Assembly (NCBI GenBank): GCA_046726215.1
Contig: JBKPAA010000019.1
Coordinates: forward strand, 1-64,000
Source of the DNA: DASQUK01 sp046726215
GTDB taxonomy: Bacteria > Actinomycetota > Acidimicrobiia > Acidimicrobiales > VFJN01
Direction of reading: 5' to 3'
DNA: 64,000 bases
Shown here piece by piece: positions 38,856 to 47,246 of the stretch; positions within the stretch are counted from its first letter, which is position 1; every line of letters begins with the position of its first letter. The translations under genes and the position numbers were made by a program. The notes beneath the pieces were generated by a model. It worked only from the letters and a program-made list of their open reading frames with translations. It did no database searches and was not told the origin of the DNA.

Positions 38856-39556
38856 GACTTCCTCGTGGCGAGGATGAGCTGGGCGATGCCCCGCGAGAGC
38901 AGGCGCCGGTCGACATCGACGAAGCCAGCATTGGCGATCATCCGGCGCATGTCGCCGGGCGCCGGCAGGTAGGCGACCGAGCGGGGCAGGTAGCGGTAGG
39001 CCGAGCCGTCGGATAGCAGGCCACCGATGACCGGCACCACCCTGCCGAAGTAGGTCCGGTGCCCCCAGCGCAGGATCCGGTTGGGTGGGGTCGCCACCTC
39101 GAGCAGCGCAATGCGCCCGCCGGGGCGCAGCACCCGAGCCAGCTCGGACAGGAAAGGTCTCAGCGCCACCAGGTTGCGCAGGGCGAAGCCGCAGGTGACG
39201 CCGTCGACCGTCGCCGCCCTCAGGGGCAGGGTCAGCGCGTCGCCCTGGACCAGCGGAGCCTGCGTCCGCGCGGCCGTCAGCATCCCGTACGACAGGTCGA
39301 CGCCGAGGGGCACCAGCCCGGCCGACGCCAGCTCGCGGCACAGGTCCCCGGTGCCGCAGGCCAGGTCGACCACCCTCGCTCCGGGCGGCAGCGCCAGGGA
39401 CCCAACGGCGCGCCGCCGCCAGCCGACGTCCATGCGGAATGTCATGACGCGGTTGACCAGGTCGTAGCGGGGGGCGATGGCGTCGAACATGTCCCGCACC
39501 GCCCGCACCTTGTCGGCGCCCTGGGGCAGCGTTTCCGGCATCGCGCTGGCGGCCAT
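38852..39556 (-). CDS. menG: Demethylmenaquinone methyltransferase
   Basis: SAM-dependent C-methyltransferase of the UbiE/MenG family, the last step of menaquinone synthesis; 234 residues. FDAIAPRYDLVNRVMTF is the family signature, VVDLACGTGDL the SAM loop, and LPFLSELARVLRPGGR-type sequence follows. The ATG at 39556 is preferred over 39565 because TACGAT overlaps the latter and stands seven bases before the former. Confidence 0.92.
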   Translation of the reverse strand: MAASAMPETLPQGADKVRAVRDMFDAIAPRYDLVNRVMTFRMDVGWRRRAVGSLALPPGARVVDLACGTGDLCRELASAGLVPLGVDLSYGMLTAARTQAPLVQGDALTLPLRAATVDGVTCGFALRNLVALRPFLSELARVLRPGGRIALLEVATPPNRILRWGHRTYFGRVVPVIGGLLSDGSAYRYLPRSVAYLPAPGDMRRMIANAGFVDVDRRLLSRGIAQLILATRKS

Positions 39557-39563
39557 CGGCCGC

Positions 39564-39569
39564 ATCGTA
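39564..39569 (-). promoter_or_regulatory. Candidate -10 box of menGF
   Basis: TACGAT on the minus strand, seven bases before the ATG at 39556; it overlaps the alternative ATG at 39565 and so argues against it. Confidence 0.45.
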
Positions 39570-39652
39570 CGGGCGTGCCTCCGGCGGCCGACAACCGGTC
39601 GTCACCGTCCGGGGCTCCGCCCCTCGATCACGTGGCCGCCTGCGGCCGCGCC

Positions 39653-39658
39653 TACGCT
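39653..39658 (+). promoter_or_regulatory. Candidate -10 box of the site-2 protease gene
   Basis: TACGCT six bases before the GTG at 39665. Confidence 0.45.
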
Positions 39659-39664
39659 GCCCCC

Positions 39665-41056
39665 GTGGCAAGGGCGCATTTCCGGATCTTCGGCATCCCC
39701 GTGCGGGTCGAGCCGTTCTTCGTGGTCGTCGCCTTCCTGTTCGGCATCCGCCTCGAGCCGCTGTGGGTGGTGTTCGCCTTCGCCGTCATCGTGTTCGTCT
39801 CGATACTGGTCCATGAGCTGGGCCACGCACTGACCTACCGGCTGCTGGGGCAACGCTCGGCCATCGTGTTGCACGGGTTCGGTGGCTTTACGGTGCCCAC
39901 CGGGGGCGGCCGGCGGGTGCTCAACAAGCCGAAGTCGATACTGGTGAGCCTCTCGGGTGCGTTCACGCAGCTGGTGGTGCTCGGCCTGCCTGCGCACTTC
40001 GTGTTCTACAGGACCGACTGGGGACTTCAGCAGCGCATCGACTACGCGTTCGACCAGGGCTTCTTCAGCTGGGCGCCGGTCCTCTACTACATGCAGTGGG
40101 TAAGCATCTGGTGGGCGGTGTTCAACCTGCTGCCGATCCGGCCGCTCGACGGCGGGCACGTGGCCGAGGAGCTGGTCGGCTTCGAGAACGCGTGCAAGCT
40201 CTCGATCGCCGCCGCCATCGTCGCCGGGTTCCTCGCCTACCGGGCGTCGTTCATCGGCCTCTTCGGCCTGCTGTTCTTCGGCCTGTTCGCCTACATGAAC
40301 TTCCAGGAGCTGCGCGCCGGCCAGCGCACCGGCGTGTTCGACGTCGATGCCCCGGAGGGCGGCACCCGTTCGGGGGCGGGCCGCCGCTTCGGCCGCCGTG
40401 CGCGCCCGCGGGGGAGCCCCGACCTGCAGGTGGTCAGGCCGCCCGGGTCGGCGCAGCTGCCCGACCTCAGCCCCCGGCCCTCGACCGCCGAGGCAGAGAC
40501 CCGCGCGTGGAATGCCCTGCGGGCCGGGGAGGGCGACCGGGCGGCGGCGATCATGCGCCAGGCGGGCGGGGGTGGGAACGCGTTCCTGCGGGCGAGCATC
40601 GCCCTGTTCACGGGCCCGGTGGAGATGTCCGACGACCTGTTCGAGGCCGCGTACAGCCACGACCCCGGGGGACCGCCCAACCTGGTGCCCGCCACGCTGC
40701 TGGCCGATCGGGGCCGGGCGGTGCCGGTGGCGGCCAGGCTGGTGGCGTCGGGCCGGGCCGGCGTGGAGGCGGCCAGTGGCCTCCAGACCCACCTGCACTA
40801 CGCAGAGCGGTTCCGGGCCGCCGCCGAGGTCGGCGAGCAGGTGTTCGCGGCCGGCCCACAGAGCCCGCCGCAGACGGCCTTCGAGGTGGCGTGCTCGTGG
40901 GCGAGGGCGGGCCAGCCCGACGAGGCGCTGCGCTGGGTGGAGGCGGCGGTGGACGCCGGCTTCCACGCCCCGGGGTTGCTCGACGGTGAGCCGGACCTGG
41001 CGAGCGTGCGGGCGCTGCCCGGCTGGGCGGCAGTGCGGTCCCGCCTGTCGGCCTGA
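39665..41056 (+). CDS. Site-2 protease (M50) with C-terminal TPR-like domain
   Basis: 463 residues. Intramembrane metalloprotease core: HELGH at residues 50-54, NLLPIRPLDGGH with Asp162 as third zinc ligand, and about six hydrophobic segments to residue 215. A basic linker (about 230-265) leads to an Ala-rich helical part (270-463) with repeats such as EAETRAWNALRAGEGDRAAAIM and VACSWARAGQPDEALRWVEAAVDAGF, TPR-like. Function in regulated proteolysis is inferred from family only; no anti-sigma factor is nearby. It ends 17 bases before repeat copy D. Confidence 0.87.
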   Translation: MARAHFRIFGIPVRVEPFFVVVAFLFGIRLEPLWVVFAFAVIVFVSILVHELGHALTYRLLGQRSAIVLHGFGGFTVPTGGGRRVLNKPKSILVSLSGAFTQLVVLGLPAHFVFYRTDWGLQQRIDYAFDQGFFSWAPVLYYMQWVSIWWAVFNLLPIRPLDGGHVAEELVGFENACKLSIAAAIVAGFLAYRASFIGLFGLLFFGLFAYMNFQELRAGQRTGVFDVDAPEGGTRSGAGRRFGRRARPRGSPDLQVVRPPGSAQLPDLSPRPSTAEAETRAWNALRAGEGDRAAAIMRQAGGGGNAFLRASIALFTGPVEMSDDLFEAAYSHDPGGPPNLVPATLLADRGRAVPVAARLVASGRAGVEAASGLQTHLHYAERFRAAAEVGEQVFAAGPQSPPQTAFEVACSWARAGQPDEALRWVEAAVDAGFHAPGLLDGEPDLASVRALPGWAAVRSRLSA

Positions 41057-41073
41057 GTTCCCGCCCCACCGGC

Positions 41074-41168
41074 GAGGCAATACGGCCCGCCGCACCACTC
41101 TCGAGGCAATGAGGACCGGCCCCCGGCTCTGGTTGCCTCCGAGCGTTTCGCCGGGCCCTATTGCCTCG
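41074..41168 (-). repeat. GAGGCAA four-half-site repeat, copy D
   Basis: 95 bp, reverse orientation (CCGGCCCCCGG centre). Half-sites at 41074 and 41103 (forward), and TGCCTC ending at 41139 and 41167; spacing 29, 37, 28. The inner left site is a full CTCGAGGCAAT; the inner right is TTGCCTCCGAG with one extra C. It lies between the convergent protease and MaoC genes and ends 10 bases from the MaoC stop. Confidence 0.88.
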
Positions 41169-41178
41169 GCACCCCCGC

Positions 41179-41637
41179 CTACTCGTAGTAGCGGAACAGG
41201 TTCTCGGCCACGCACGCCGGCTTGGCGGCGCCCTCGACCTCGAACGTGAACCTCTCCTTCACCTGCACGCCGCCGGCGATCTCGGTGACCTCGAGCAGCT
41301 CGATGCCGAGCCGCAGCTTCGAGCCCACGGGGACCGGCGACGGGAACCGCACCCTGTCGCAGCCGTAGTTCACGGCCATCTTGATGCCGTCGACCCGCGT
41401 CACCTGCGGCGCCAGGCGGGGCCCGAGCGCCAGGGTCAGGTAGCCGTGGGCGATGGGACCCCCGAACGGGCTCTCGCGATTGGCGCGCTCGACGTCGACG
41501 TGGATCCACTGGTGGTCGCCGGTGGCGTCGGCAAACAGGTTCACCTGCTCCTGCGTGATCTCGACGTAGTCGCTGTAGCCGAGATGCTGGCCCACGAGGT
41601 CCCGCAACCCGGCGATTCCCTGCACGATGGTGGTCAT
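41179..41637 (-). CDS. MaoC-like (R)-enoyl-CoA hydratase
   Basis: 152-residue hotdog-fold hydratase. FADATGDHQWIHVDVERA holds the catalytic Asp and His of the MaoC family, and GPIAHGYLTLALGP is the following helix. Ends FRYYE. The substrate is probably an enoyl-CoA; no pathway partner is adjacent. Divergent from the nucleotidyltransferase with starts 11 bases apart. Confidence 0.88.
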   Translation of the reverse strand: MTTIVQGIAGLRDLVGQHLGYSDYVEITQEQVNLFADATGDHQWIHVDVERANRESPFGGPIAHGYLTLALGPRLAPQVTRVDGIKMAVNYGCDRVRFPSPVPVGSKLRLGIELLEVTEIAGGVQVKERFTFEVEGAAKPACVAENLFRYYE

Positions 41638-41647
41638 GGAGGCGATG

Positions 41648-42418
41648 ATGCCCGATTCCCCGAGCGCCGGTGCAGCCGAGACGTGCGCCGTGGTCCTGGC
41701 GGCCGGCGAGGGGGCGAGGCTGCGCCCGCTCACGCGCGTGCTGCCGAAGCCGCTGTGTCCCGTGGACGGGGTGCCGCTGATCGACCACGCGCTCGACCGG
41801 GCCCGCTCCGCCACGGCCGCGATCGCGGTCAACGTTCATCACTCCCGTGAGGCCATCGAGGCTCACCTCGACGGTCGGGCCCACATCTCGGTCGAGGAGC
41901 CGCGGGTCCTCGGCACCGCCGGGGCCCTCGGCCAGCTCCGGCCATGGATCGACGGCCGGGCGACCCTGGTGCTCAATGGCGACACGTGGTGCCCGGGCTC
42001 ACTGGCCGCCTTTGTCGCCGGGGCCGACGGCACGCGGGTCCGGCTGGCGCTGGCCGCCCCCGACGATCGTCTGGGACCCGCGAGCCGAATCGCCGCCGCC
42101 CTCGTGCCGTGGCGGGACGTGGCCCAGCTGCCACCGGCGCCGGCGGGGCTCTACGAGGCCTCGTGGAGAGAGCTGGCCGCCAGGGACGAGATCGACGTCG
42201 CCAGCTGGGAGGGACCGTGCCTCGACTGCGGGACACCCGCCCGCTACCTGGCCGCGAACCTCGCCGCCAGTGGTGGCGCGTCGGTGATCGGCGTCGGGGC
42301 CCGGGTGGCCGGCGAGGTCCTGCGCTCGGTGATCTGGCCGGGGACCCGCGTGGGGCCGCGCGAGCGGCTGGTGGACGCCGTCCGTGCCAGCGACGACGTC
42401 ACCGTGCTGGTGCGCTGA
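41648..42418 (+). CDS. Sugar-1-phosphate nucleotidyltransferase
   Basis: 256 residues. Nucleotide-binding loop VVLAAGEGARLRPLT with PKPLCPVDGVPLIDHAL, then LVLNGDTWCPG with the metal Asp. This is the N-terminal half of GDP-mannose or dTDP-glucose pyrophosphorylases; no left-handed beta-helix domain follows beyond one hexapeptide-like stretch (GVGARVAGEVLRSVIWPGTRVG). The sugar is not predictable. GGAGG (41638-41642) precedes the ATG at 41648. Its 3' end overlaps the end of the rlmN pseudogene on the other strand. Confidence 0.85.
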   Translation: MPDSPSAGAAETCAVVLAAGEGARLRPLTRVLPKPLCPVDGVPLIDHALDRARSATAAIAVNVHHSREAIEAHLDGRAHISVEEPRVLGTAGALGQLRPWIDGRATLVLNGDTWCPGSLAAFVAGADGTRVRLALAAPDDRLGPASRIAAALVPWRDVAQLPPAPAGLYEASWRELAARDEIDVASWEGPCLDCGTPARYLAANLAASGGASVIGVGARVAGEVLRSVIWPGTRVGPRERLVDAVRASDDVTVLVR

Positions 42419-43244
42419 CCGGTTTGATCCTCGCCGGCGCGAGCTCGACCATACTGGCCGCTCCGGTCCGAGCGGCCGTGGGAGCGGGAGACCCGTCCCG
42501 GGCCGGGGCCGCGAGCTGGCCGCAGGCGGCGTCGATGTCGATGCCGCGGTTGCGGCGCACGGTGGCGTTGACGCCGAGGTCCTGTGGCCACCCGCGGAAC
42601 CGGCGGACACCGGCCGCCGGCGTCCCCCGGGTCGGATAGCCCGGCGTGGGGTCGAGCGGGATGAGGTTGACGTGGCCGGGCGGTGGCAGCGAACGCGCGA
42701 GGTCGGCCAGCTCGCGGGCGTCGATGCGCCGGTCGTTGGTGCCGTCGATCAACGCCCACTCGAAGGACAGGCGACGATCCTTGGCCCGGAGGTAGTCGGC
42801 GCACGCGGCGACCAGCACGCTGAGCGGGTAGCGCCGGTTGATCGGCACAGCTCGTCGCGCAGGGCGTCGTTGGCGGCGTGCAACGAGACGGCCAGATTCA
42901 CCGCCAGGTCCTCGGACGCCAGCTGGCGGATCCCCGGCACCAGGCCCACGGTGGACAACGTCAGGTGCCGGGCCGACAGGCCGAGCCCGCCGTGCGCCCG
43001 CTCGACGGCGGCCCACACCCGGTCATAGTTGGCCAGGGGCTCGCCCATGCCCACGACGTTGCCCAGGCGCCGGCCGTCGTCGCGCGCGCGGCGGACGGCC
43101 CGCACGATCTGCTCGACGATCTCGCTCGGCCGGGGACCCCAGCTGGCGGTAGAGGCCGTCCCACACCTGGGTGACCCGGTAGCGCGGCCCGTCCGGCAGG
43201 AGCCCCGCGAGCGCGTCGCGGTCCACGTCGTAGCGGGTGGGCAC
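42399..43244 (-). pseudogene. rlmN: rlmN-like radical SAM methyltransferase, broken
   Basis: RlmN-type 23S rRNA/tRNA adenine methyltransferase remnant. Three blocks in successive frames can be read on the minus strand. The first, PRYRVTQVWDGLYRQLG (from GTG 43244), is the N-terminal domain. The second, SEIVEQIVRAVRR ... GMGEPLANYDRVW ... LSTVGLVPGIRQL ... SLHAANDALRDEL, is the core. The third, PINRRYPLSVLVAACADYL ... LIPLDPTPGYPTRGTP, is the C-terminal part. The join near 43131-43145 removes about 90-100 residues including the CxxxCxxC iron-sulfur motif. A one-base loss near 42847-42850 (CTGTG where CTGGTG is expected) breaks the frame again, and FM is missing before GMGEP. It cannot make an active enzyme. 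Confidence 0.82.
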
Positions 43245-43282
43245 CTTGCCGGGGTACGGCGGTGGGGGGACGGTCGCCCCGG

Positions 43283-43288
43283 TACGGT
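43283..43288 (+). promoter_or_regulatory. Candidate -10 box of the VIT1 gene
   Basis: TACGGT seven bases before the GTG at 43296. Confidence 0.4.
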
Positions 43289-43295
43289 GCCAGGC

Positions 43296-44075
43296 GTGCG
43301 CTCGTTCTGGCGGATCATCGATGCGGACGCGGCGAGGCCCCGGGCCGCCGCTGCGCGCCGCACCAGCGCCGCCTCCGCCCATCCGGAGTACCACCATCGC
43401 GACATCCAGGGTGGGGCCATGCGGGCCGCCGTGTTCGGGGTAAGCGACGGCTTGGTCAGCAACATGGGGCTGATACTGGGCGTGGCCGGGGCCGATCCCC
43501 AGCCGGCCGTGGTCCGCCTGGCCGGCTTGGCCGGCCTCGTCGCCGGTGCCATCTCCATGGCGGCCGGTGAGTACAACTCCATGCGGGTCCAGTCCGAGCT
43601 GCTTCTGCGGGAGCTGCGGATCGAGGCCCGCGAGCTGCGCCGCCGCCCCGAGCACGAGACGCGGGAGCTGGCCTACATCTACGAGCAGCGCGGCCTCGAC
43701 CCCGACCAGGCCCGCAACGTGGCCGAGGCCATGATGAGCGACCCCGACAGGGCCCTCGAAGCCCATGCCCGCGAGGAGCTGGGCATCGATCCCCAGCAGC
43801 TCGGCTCGCCGCTGGCGGCGGGGTTTTCCTCGCTCCTGGCGTTCTCCGTCGGCGCCGCCGTCCCGCTGGTTCCCTGGTTCGTTGGGGCCGGGACCGCCGC
43901 CATGGTGGCGTCGCTGGCGCTCGGCGTCGCGGCGGCGGTGGTCGTCGGGTGGCTGGTCGGCCGGTCCACCGAGCGACCCCTGACCCACGCGATCACCCGC
44001 CAGGTGCTCTTCACGGTGGTGCCGGCGCTCATCACGTTCGGCATCGGCAACGCCTTGGGGGTCGGTACCGGCTAG
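43296..44075 (+). CDS. VIT1/CCC1-family iron/manganese transporter
   Basis: 259 residues, about five transmembrane segments. VFGVSDGLVSNMGLILGVAGA is the first VIT1 helix, followed by AGLVAGAISMAAGEYNSMRVQSELL, then a cytoplasmic metal-binding three-helix domain rich in Glu (about 100-165), then three more helices. The family moves Fe2+ or Mn2+ out of the cytoplasm. GTG start set by the upstream TACGGT box; an ATG at the later GGAMRAAVF position would lose the N-terminal tail only. Overlaps mshD by four bases, convergent. Confidence 0.88.
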   Translation: MRSFWRIIDADAARPRAAAARRTSAASAHPEYHHRDIQGGAMRAAVFGVSDGLVSNMGLILGVAGADPQPAVVRLAGLAGLVAGAISMAAGEYNSMRVQSELLLRELRIEARELRRRPEHETRELAYIYEQRGLDPDQARNVAEAMMSDPDRALEAHAREELGIDPQQLGSPLAAGFSSLLAFSVGAAVPLVPWFVGAGTAAMVASLALGVAAAVVVGWLVGRSTERPLTHAITRQVLFTVVPALITFGIGNALGVGTG

Positions 44076-44986
44076 CCGACCGCGCCGGGCACGTCGCCGA
44101 CGTAGGCGCGGTCGGTGTGGTCGCGGGTGAAGCCCAGGCCGGCGTACAGCCTGTTGGCCGGCTCGTTGCCGGCGTCGACGTACAGCATGCCGACCGTCAG
44201 CCCCTTGCCGGCCAGGTGCTCGAGCCCCGCCAGGGCCAACGCCCGCCCCAGCCCCCGTCGGTGGATGGCGGGGTCGACGGCGATCACATAGATCTCGCCC
44301 AGCGGGGGATCGTGGTCGGCGTGCACCTTGGTCCAGCAGAAGCCGGCCAGCCGCCCGTCACGTTCGTGGAGCAGGAACCCGGCGGGGTCGAACCACGGCT
44401 CCCGCTCGCGGCTGCGCAGGTCCTCCAGGGTCCAGCCCCCCTGTTCGGGATGCCAGTCGAAGGCCCGATTGTTGACCTCCAGCCACGCCGCCTCGTCGCG
44501 GCCCACCTCGAAGGGCCGGGTTTCGAGCGCGTAGGGTTCGCCGACCGGAAGCGGCCGGCGGAGCTGCCACAGGTCGCGCCCGCGGGCCAGCCCCACGGCC
44601 CGGGCGATGCGGTCGTGCGCCGGGGTCGGCTTGTAGACCCACAGGTGGACGTGGCCGCCGCCCTCGGCGCGCACGACGTCGAGCGCCCCCGACAGCACGG
44701 CCGGGCCGATCTCGTCGAGCTGGTCGCGGTACGGGGGATCGACCACCAGCTCCAGCTCCCAGCGCCGCTCGCCCCGGATGACGTGGGCGTAGGCCACCGG
44801 GTGGTCGTGCCCCGCGGGCCAGGCCAGGAGCCCGGCGAAGTCGTGGCCGCCGCCGACCGCGGCGTCGAGGAAGCGGTGCTCGTCGAGCGGCCGGTGGCCA
44901 TCGGCGTGCTCGGCCGCCCGGACCAGGTCACTCACGGCCTCGATGTCGCCGGGGGTGAGCTGTCGCTTGACCTCGAGGTCCCGCAC
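44072..44986 (-). CDS. mshD: Mycothiol synthase
   Basis: Acetyl-CoA:Cys-GlcN-Ins acetyltransferase, last step of mycothiol synthesis and restricted to actinomycetes. 304 residues with two GNAT domains in tandem, as in MshD. The second contains VNNRAFDWHPEQGGW, FCWTKVHADHDPPLGEIYVIAVDP and the acetyl-CoA loop RRGLGRALA. These MshD-specific strings make the call firm. The GTG at 44986 follows TAACGT by seven bases. Confidence 0.92.
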   Translation of the reverse strand: MRDLEVKRQLTPGDIEAVSDLVRAAEHADGHRPLDEHRFLDAAVGGGHDFAGLLAWPAGHDHPVAYAHVIRGERRWELELVVDPPYRDQLDEIGPAVLSGALDVVRAEGGGHVHLWVYKPTPAHDRIARAVGLARGRDLWQLRRPLPVGEPYALETRPFEVGRDEAAWLEVNNRAFDWHPEQGGWTLEDLRSREREPWFDPAGFLLHERDGRLAGFCWTKVHADHDPPLGEIYVIAVDPAIHRRGLGRALALAGLEHLAGKGLTVGMLYVDAGNEPANRLYAGLGFTRDHTDRAYVGDVPGAVG

Positions 44987-44993
44987 CCCTTCG

Positions 44994-44999
44994 ACGTTA
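44994..44999 (-). promoter_or_regulatory. Candidate -10 box of mshD
   Basis: TAACGT on the minus strand, seven bases before the GTG at 44986; it touches the end of the VOC remnant. Confidence 0.4.
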
Positions 45000-45250
45000 G
45001 GTGGCGGACGGCTGGACGAGCTGGGCGCCCTGCACGTGGCGCATGGCTTCGACGTGCTCGGGCTGGGTGGCGCGCCGGTTGATCTCCTCGGGCGTCAGCT
45101 CGGCGACACGCTGCTGGATCCACCAGACGTTGCCGAGCGGGTCGCGCACGCGCCCAACGCGGTCGCCCCAGAAGAGCTCGGTCATCCGGGTGACGACCGT
45201 GGCGCCGGCGGCGAGCGCCTGCCGAAAGATCGCGTCGCCGCGAGCGCCCA
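44997..45250 (-). pseudogene. VOC-family (glyoxalase-like) C-terminal remnant
   Basis: About 84 residues reading DAIFRQALAAGATVV, TELFWGDRVGRVRDPLGNVWWIQQ and a polar tail, the second half of a PhnB/YaeR-like VOC protein. The N-terminal half is gone: upstream of about 45250 the sequence is the 3' end of capA, and the open frame continues only as out-of-frame capA sequence. The break coincides with the capA stop codon. No start codon or promoter of its own. Confidence 0.72.
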
Positions 45251-46501
45251 CTAAGGCGCGATCGGCCGCAACCCGTGGGCCGGGGCGCCCCGCGCGCCGG
45301 CGATGGCGGCGGTACGACCCCACGCGGTCTGGAGCCTCGCGCGAAGCCTCGGGTCGGTGGCAGGGTCGGCCAGCGCATGCCGGACGTCCAGCACCCGGAT
45401 CGGTCCGCGGTCGTCGGTGAGCACCGCCGAGAACTCGGCCTTCGTCACGCGCCAACGGCCGTCGGGCCGCTCGGTGAACGTGAACCGCACGAGCAGCCCC
45501 TCCAGCTTGTCCGGACCCTGCGAACCCTGGTTGGACACCAGGTTGCCCATGCCATACACGACCCACTCGTCGCCGACGGCCTCGATCGGTTGCACCACGT
45601 GGGCGTGGTGGCCGAGCAGCAGGTCGATGTCCGGCGACCGGATGAGCCTCGGGGCCAGGGCCTGCTGCTGCCCGTTGGGGTCATGGCTGTACTCGTTGCC
45701 CCAGTGCAAGGCCACCACGACCACCTCGGCGCCCCGGCGCCGGGCGACGTTGGCGTCGGTGAGGATCCGGCGCTCGTCGATCGGGTTCGACCTCCACGTC
45801 TCGCCGCCGGGGGCCGGAATGCCGTTGAATCCGAAGGTGTAGGACAGCAGCGCCACGGTGACGCCGTCGACATCGAGGAGCGTCGTCGTGCCGGCCTCCT
45901 GTGGCGTCCGGGCCGACCCGGCGTGGCGGATGCCGGCGGCGTCGAGGGCGTCGAGGGTCCGGTTGACGCCCTCGGCACCCCGGTCGTAGGTGTGGTTCGA
46001 GGCGGTCGTGCACGCGTCGTAGCCGGTGGCCGCCAGGGCGGGCGCGATCTCCGGCGGCACCGAGAAGCTGGGATAGCTCGAGAACGGGCCGCCGGGCGGA
46101 GCGACCGGCGTCTCCAGGTGGCAGATCGCCACGTCGGCGGCGCTCACCACCGGGCGGATGCCTGCGAGCATGGGACCGAAGTCGTGGGCGCCGGGTCTGC
46201 CGGCGGCCGCAGCGTCCGCGCTCGCCTGGTCCCACAGCGCGGTGTGGAGCAGGACGTCGCCCGTGGCCACGAGCGTGAAGGTGCGAGGGTGCTCGGCCCT
46301 ATACCTCTCGTTCCCCCGCGTTATTGCGGCCGCATGGCCTTCGAGACGACCGGGGTCGTTGCGGCCGGGCAGCTCTGCCACGGCCGGCGGGGCTGCGGCG
46401 GCGCCGGCCCCGGCGTCCGGCTCCGGCCGGACGCCGCCGAGGGCGACCACGAGCAGTGTCGCGGTCAGCGCCGCGGGCAGCGCACGTGACCGACCTGCCA
46501 T
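45251..46501 (-). CDS. CapA-family metallophosphatase-like secreted protein
   Basis: 416 residues. Signal peptide: RSRALPAALTATLLVVALGGV (basic then hydrophobic, Ala-rich cleavage region). The PGA_cap domain shows FTLVATGDVLLH, CHLETPVAPPGG, TTASNHTYDRGAEGV, ALHWGNEYSHDP and LLGHHAHVVQPIE, the metal-binding pattern of CapA/YwtB proteins involved in poly-gamma-glutamate or other exopolymer handling. No capBC genes are near. The ATG at 46501 begins the signal peptide; the frame is open further upstream over nth. Confidence 0.87.
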   Translation of the reverse strand: MAGRSRALPAALTATLLVVALGGVRPEPDAGAGAAAAPPAVAELPGRNDPGRLEGHAAAITRGNERYRAEHPRTFTLVATGDVLLHTALWDQASADAAAAGRPGAHDFGPMLAGIRPVVSAADVAICHLETPVAPPGGPFSSYPSFSVPPEIAPALAATGYDACTTASNHTYDRGAEGVNRTLDALDAAGIRHAGSARTPQEAGTTTLLDVDGVTVALLSYTFGFNGIPAPGGETWRSNPIDERRILTDANVARRRGAEVVVVALHWGNEYSHDPNGQQQALAPRLIRSPDIDLLLGHHAHVVQPIEAVGDEWVVYGMGNLVSNQGSQGPDKLEGLLVRFTFTERPDGRWRVTKAEFSAVLTDDRGPIRVLDVRHALADPATDPRLRARLQTAWGRTAAIAGARGAPAHGLRPIAP

Positions 46502-46551
46502 GGGCGCTGGTGTAGCAGGCCGGGGCCGCTCGGACCGCGATCCTCCCCCGG

Positions 46552-46557
46552 TAGTGT
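46552..46557 (+). promoter_or_regulatory. Candidate -10 box ahead of nth
   Basis: TAGTGT nine bases before the ATG at 46567 that opens a five-codon ORF. Confidence 0.35.
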
Positions 46558-46566
46558 CCGGATCCG

Positions 46567-46584
46567 ATGAGCGAGGGCTCGTAG
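46567..46584 (+). CDS. Possible leaderless five-codon ORF before nth
   Basis: ATG AGC GAG GGC TCG TAG; the stop ends two bases before the nth ATG at 46587. It shares the ATG-AGY-GAG opening and the two-base gap with the mini-ORF before the SDR gene. GAGGG within it could also serve as a Shine-Dalgarno sequence for nth, so translation is unproven. Confidence 0.3.
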   Translation: MSEGS

Positions 46585-46586
46585 CG

Positions 46587-47246
46587 ATGACCGGCGGTCG
46601 ACCGCGTAGCCCCAGGGGTCGTGCCCGGGTCGTCGCCGACCGGCTCGCCGAGGAGTACCCGGGGACGGCGACGGACCTGTGCGCGCTCGACCACTCCAAC
46701 CCCTACGAGCTGTTGGTGGCGACGATCCTGTCGGCCCAGACCACGGACGAACGGGTCAACATGGTGACCCCGGCCGTGTTCGCAAAGTATCCGCGGCCCG
46801 AGGACCTGGCGGCCGCCGACCCGGCCGAGCTCGAGACGATCATCCAGTCGACCGGGTTCTTCCGCAACAAGACGCGCAGCCTGATCGGAATGGCGGCGGC
46901 CCTGGTGGAGCGATTCGGCGGCGGGGTGCCGCACCGGCTGTCCGACCTGGTCACGCTGCCCGGGGTCGGGCGCAAGACGGGCAACGTGGTGCGCAGCGTG
47001 GCCCTCGACGAGCCCGGCCTACCGGTGGACACCCACGTGCTCCGGCTGTCGCGCCGGCTCGGGCTGACCGAGCAGACCGATCCGGTGAAGGTCGAGCTCG
47101 AGCTCAACCCCATGGTGCGGGCCGACGAGCGGGGCGCGCTCAGCCTGCGCCTCATCCTGCACGGTCGCCGGGTCTGCACGTCGCGCAAACCACACTGCGA
47201 CGCCTGCGTGCTTGCCGACATCTGCCCGTCTGCGTTCACGTTCTGA
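46587..47246 (+). CDS. nth: Endonuclease III
   Basis: Base-excision-repair DNA glycosylase/AP lyase for oxidised pyrimidines, 219 residues. Helix-hairpin-helix LPGVGRKTGNVV with catalytic Lys130, and Asp148 in VDTHV. The C-terminal [4Fe-4S] motif has the normal spacing C-x6-C-x2-C-x5-C (CTSRKPHCDACVLADIC). The ATG at 46587 gives the family's usual N-terminus before RARVVADRLAEEYPG. Confidence 0.94.
   Translation: MTGGRPRSPRGRARVVADRLAEEYPGTATDLCALDHSNPYELLVATILSAQTTDERVNMVTPAVFAKYPRPEDLAAADPAELETIIQSTGFFRNKTRSLIGMAAALVERFGGGVPHRLSDLVTLPGVGRKTGNVVRSVALDEPGLPVDTHVLRLSRRLGLTEQTDPVKVELELNPMVRADERGALSLRLILHGRRVCTSRKPHCDACVLADICPSAFTF

Noticed and set aside
44932..45378. 148-codon ORF opposite/over the VOC remnant
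   Set aside because: Out of frame with the recognisable VOC sequence and Arg/Ala/Gly-rich; shadow frame.
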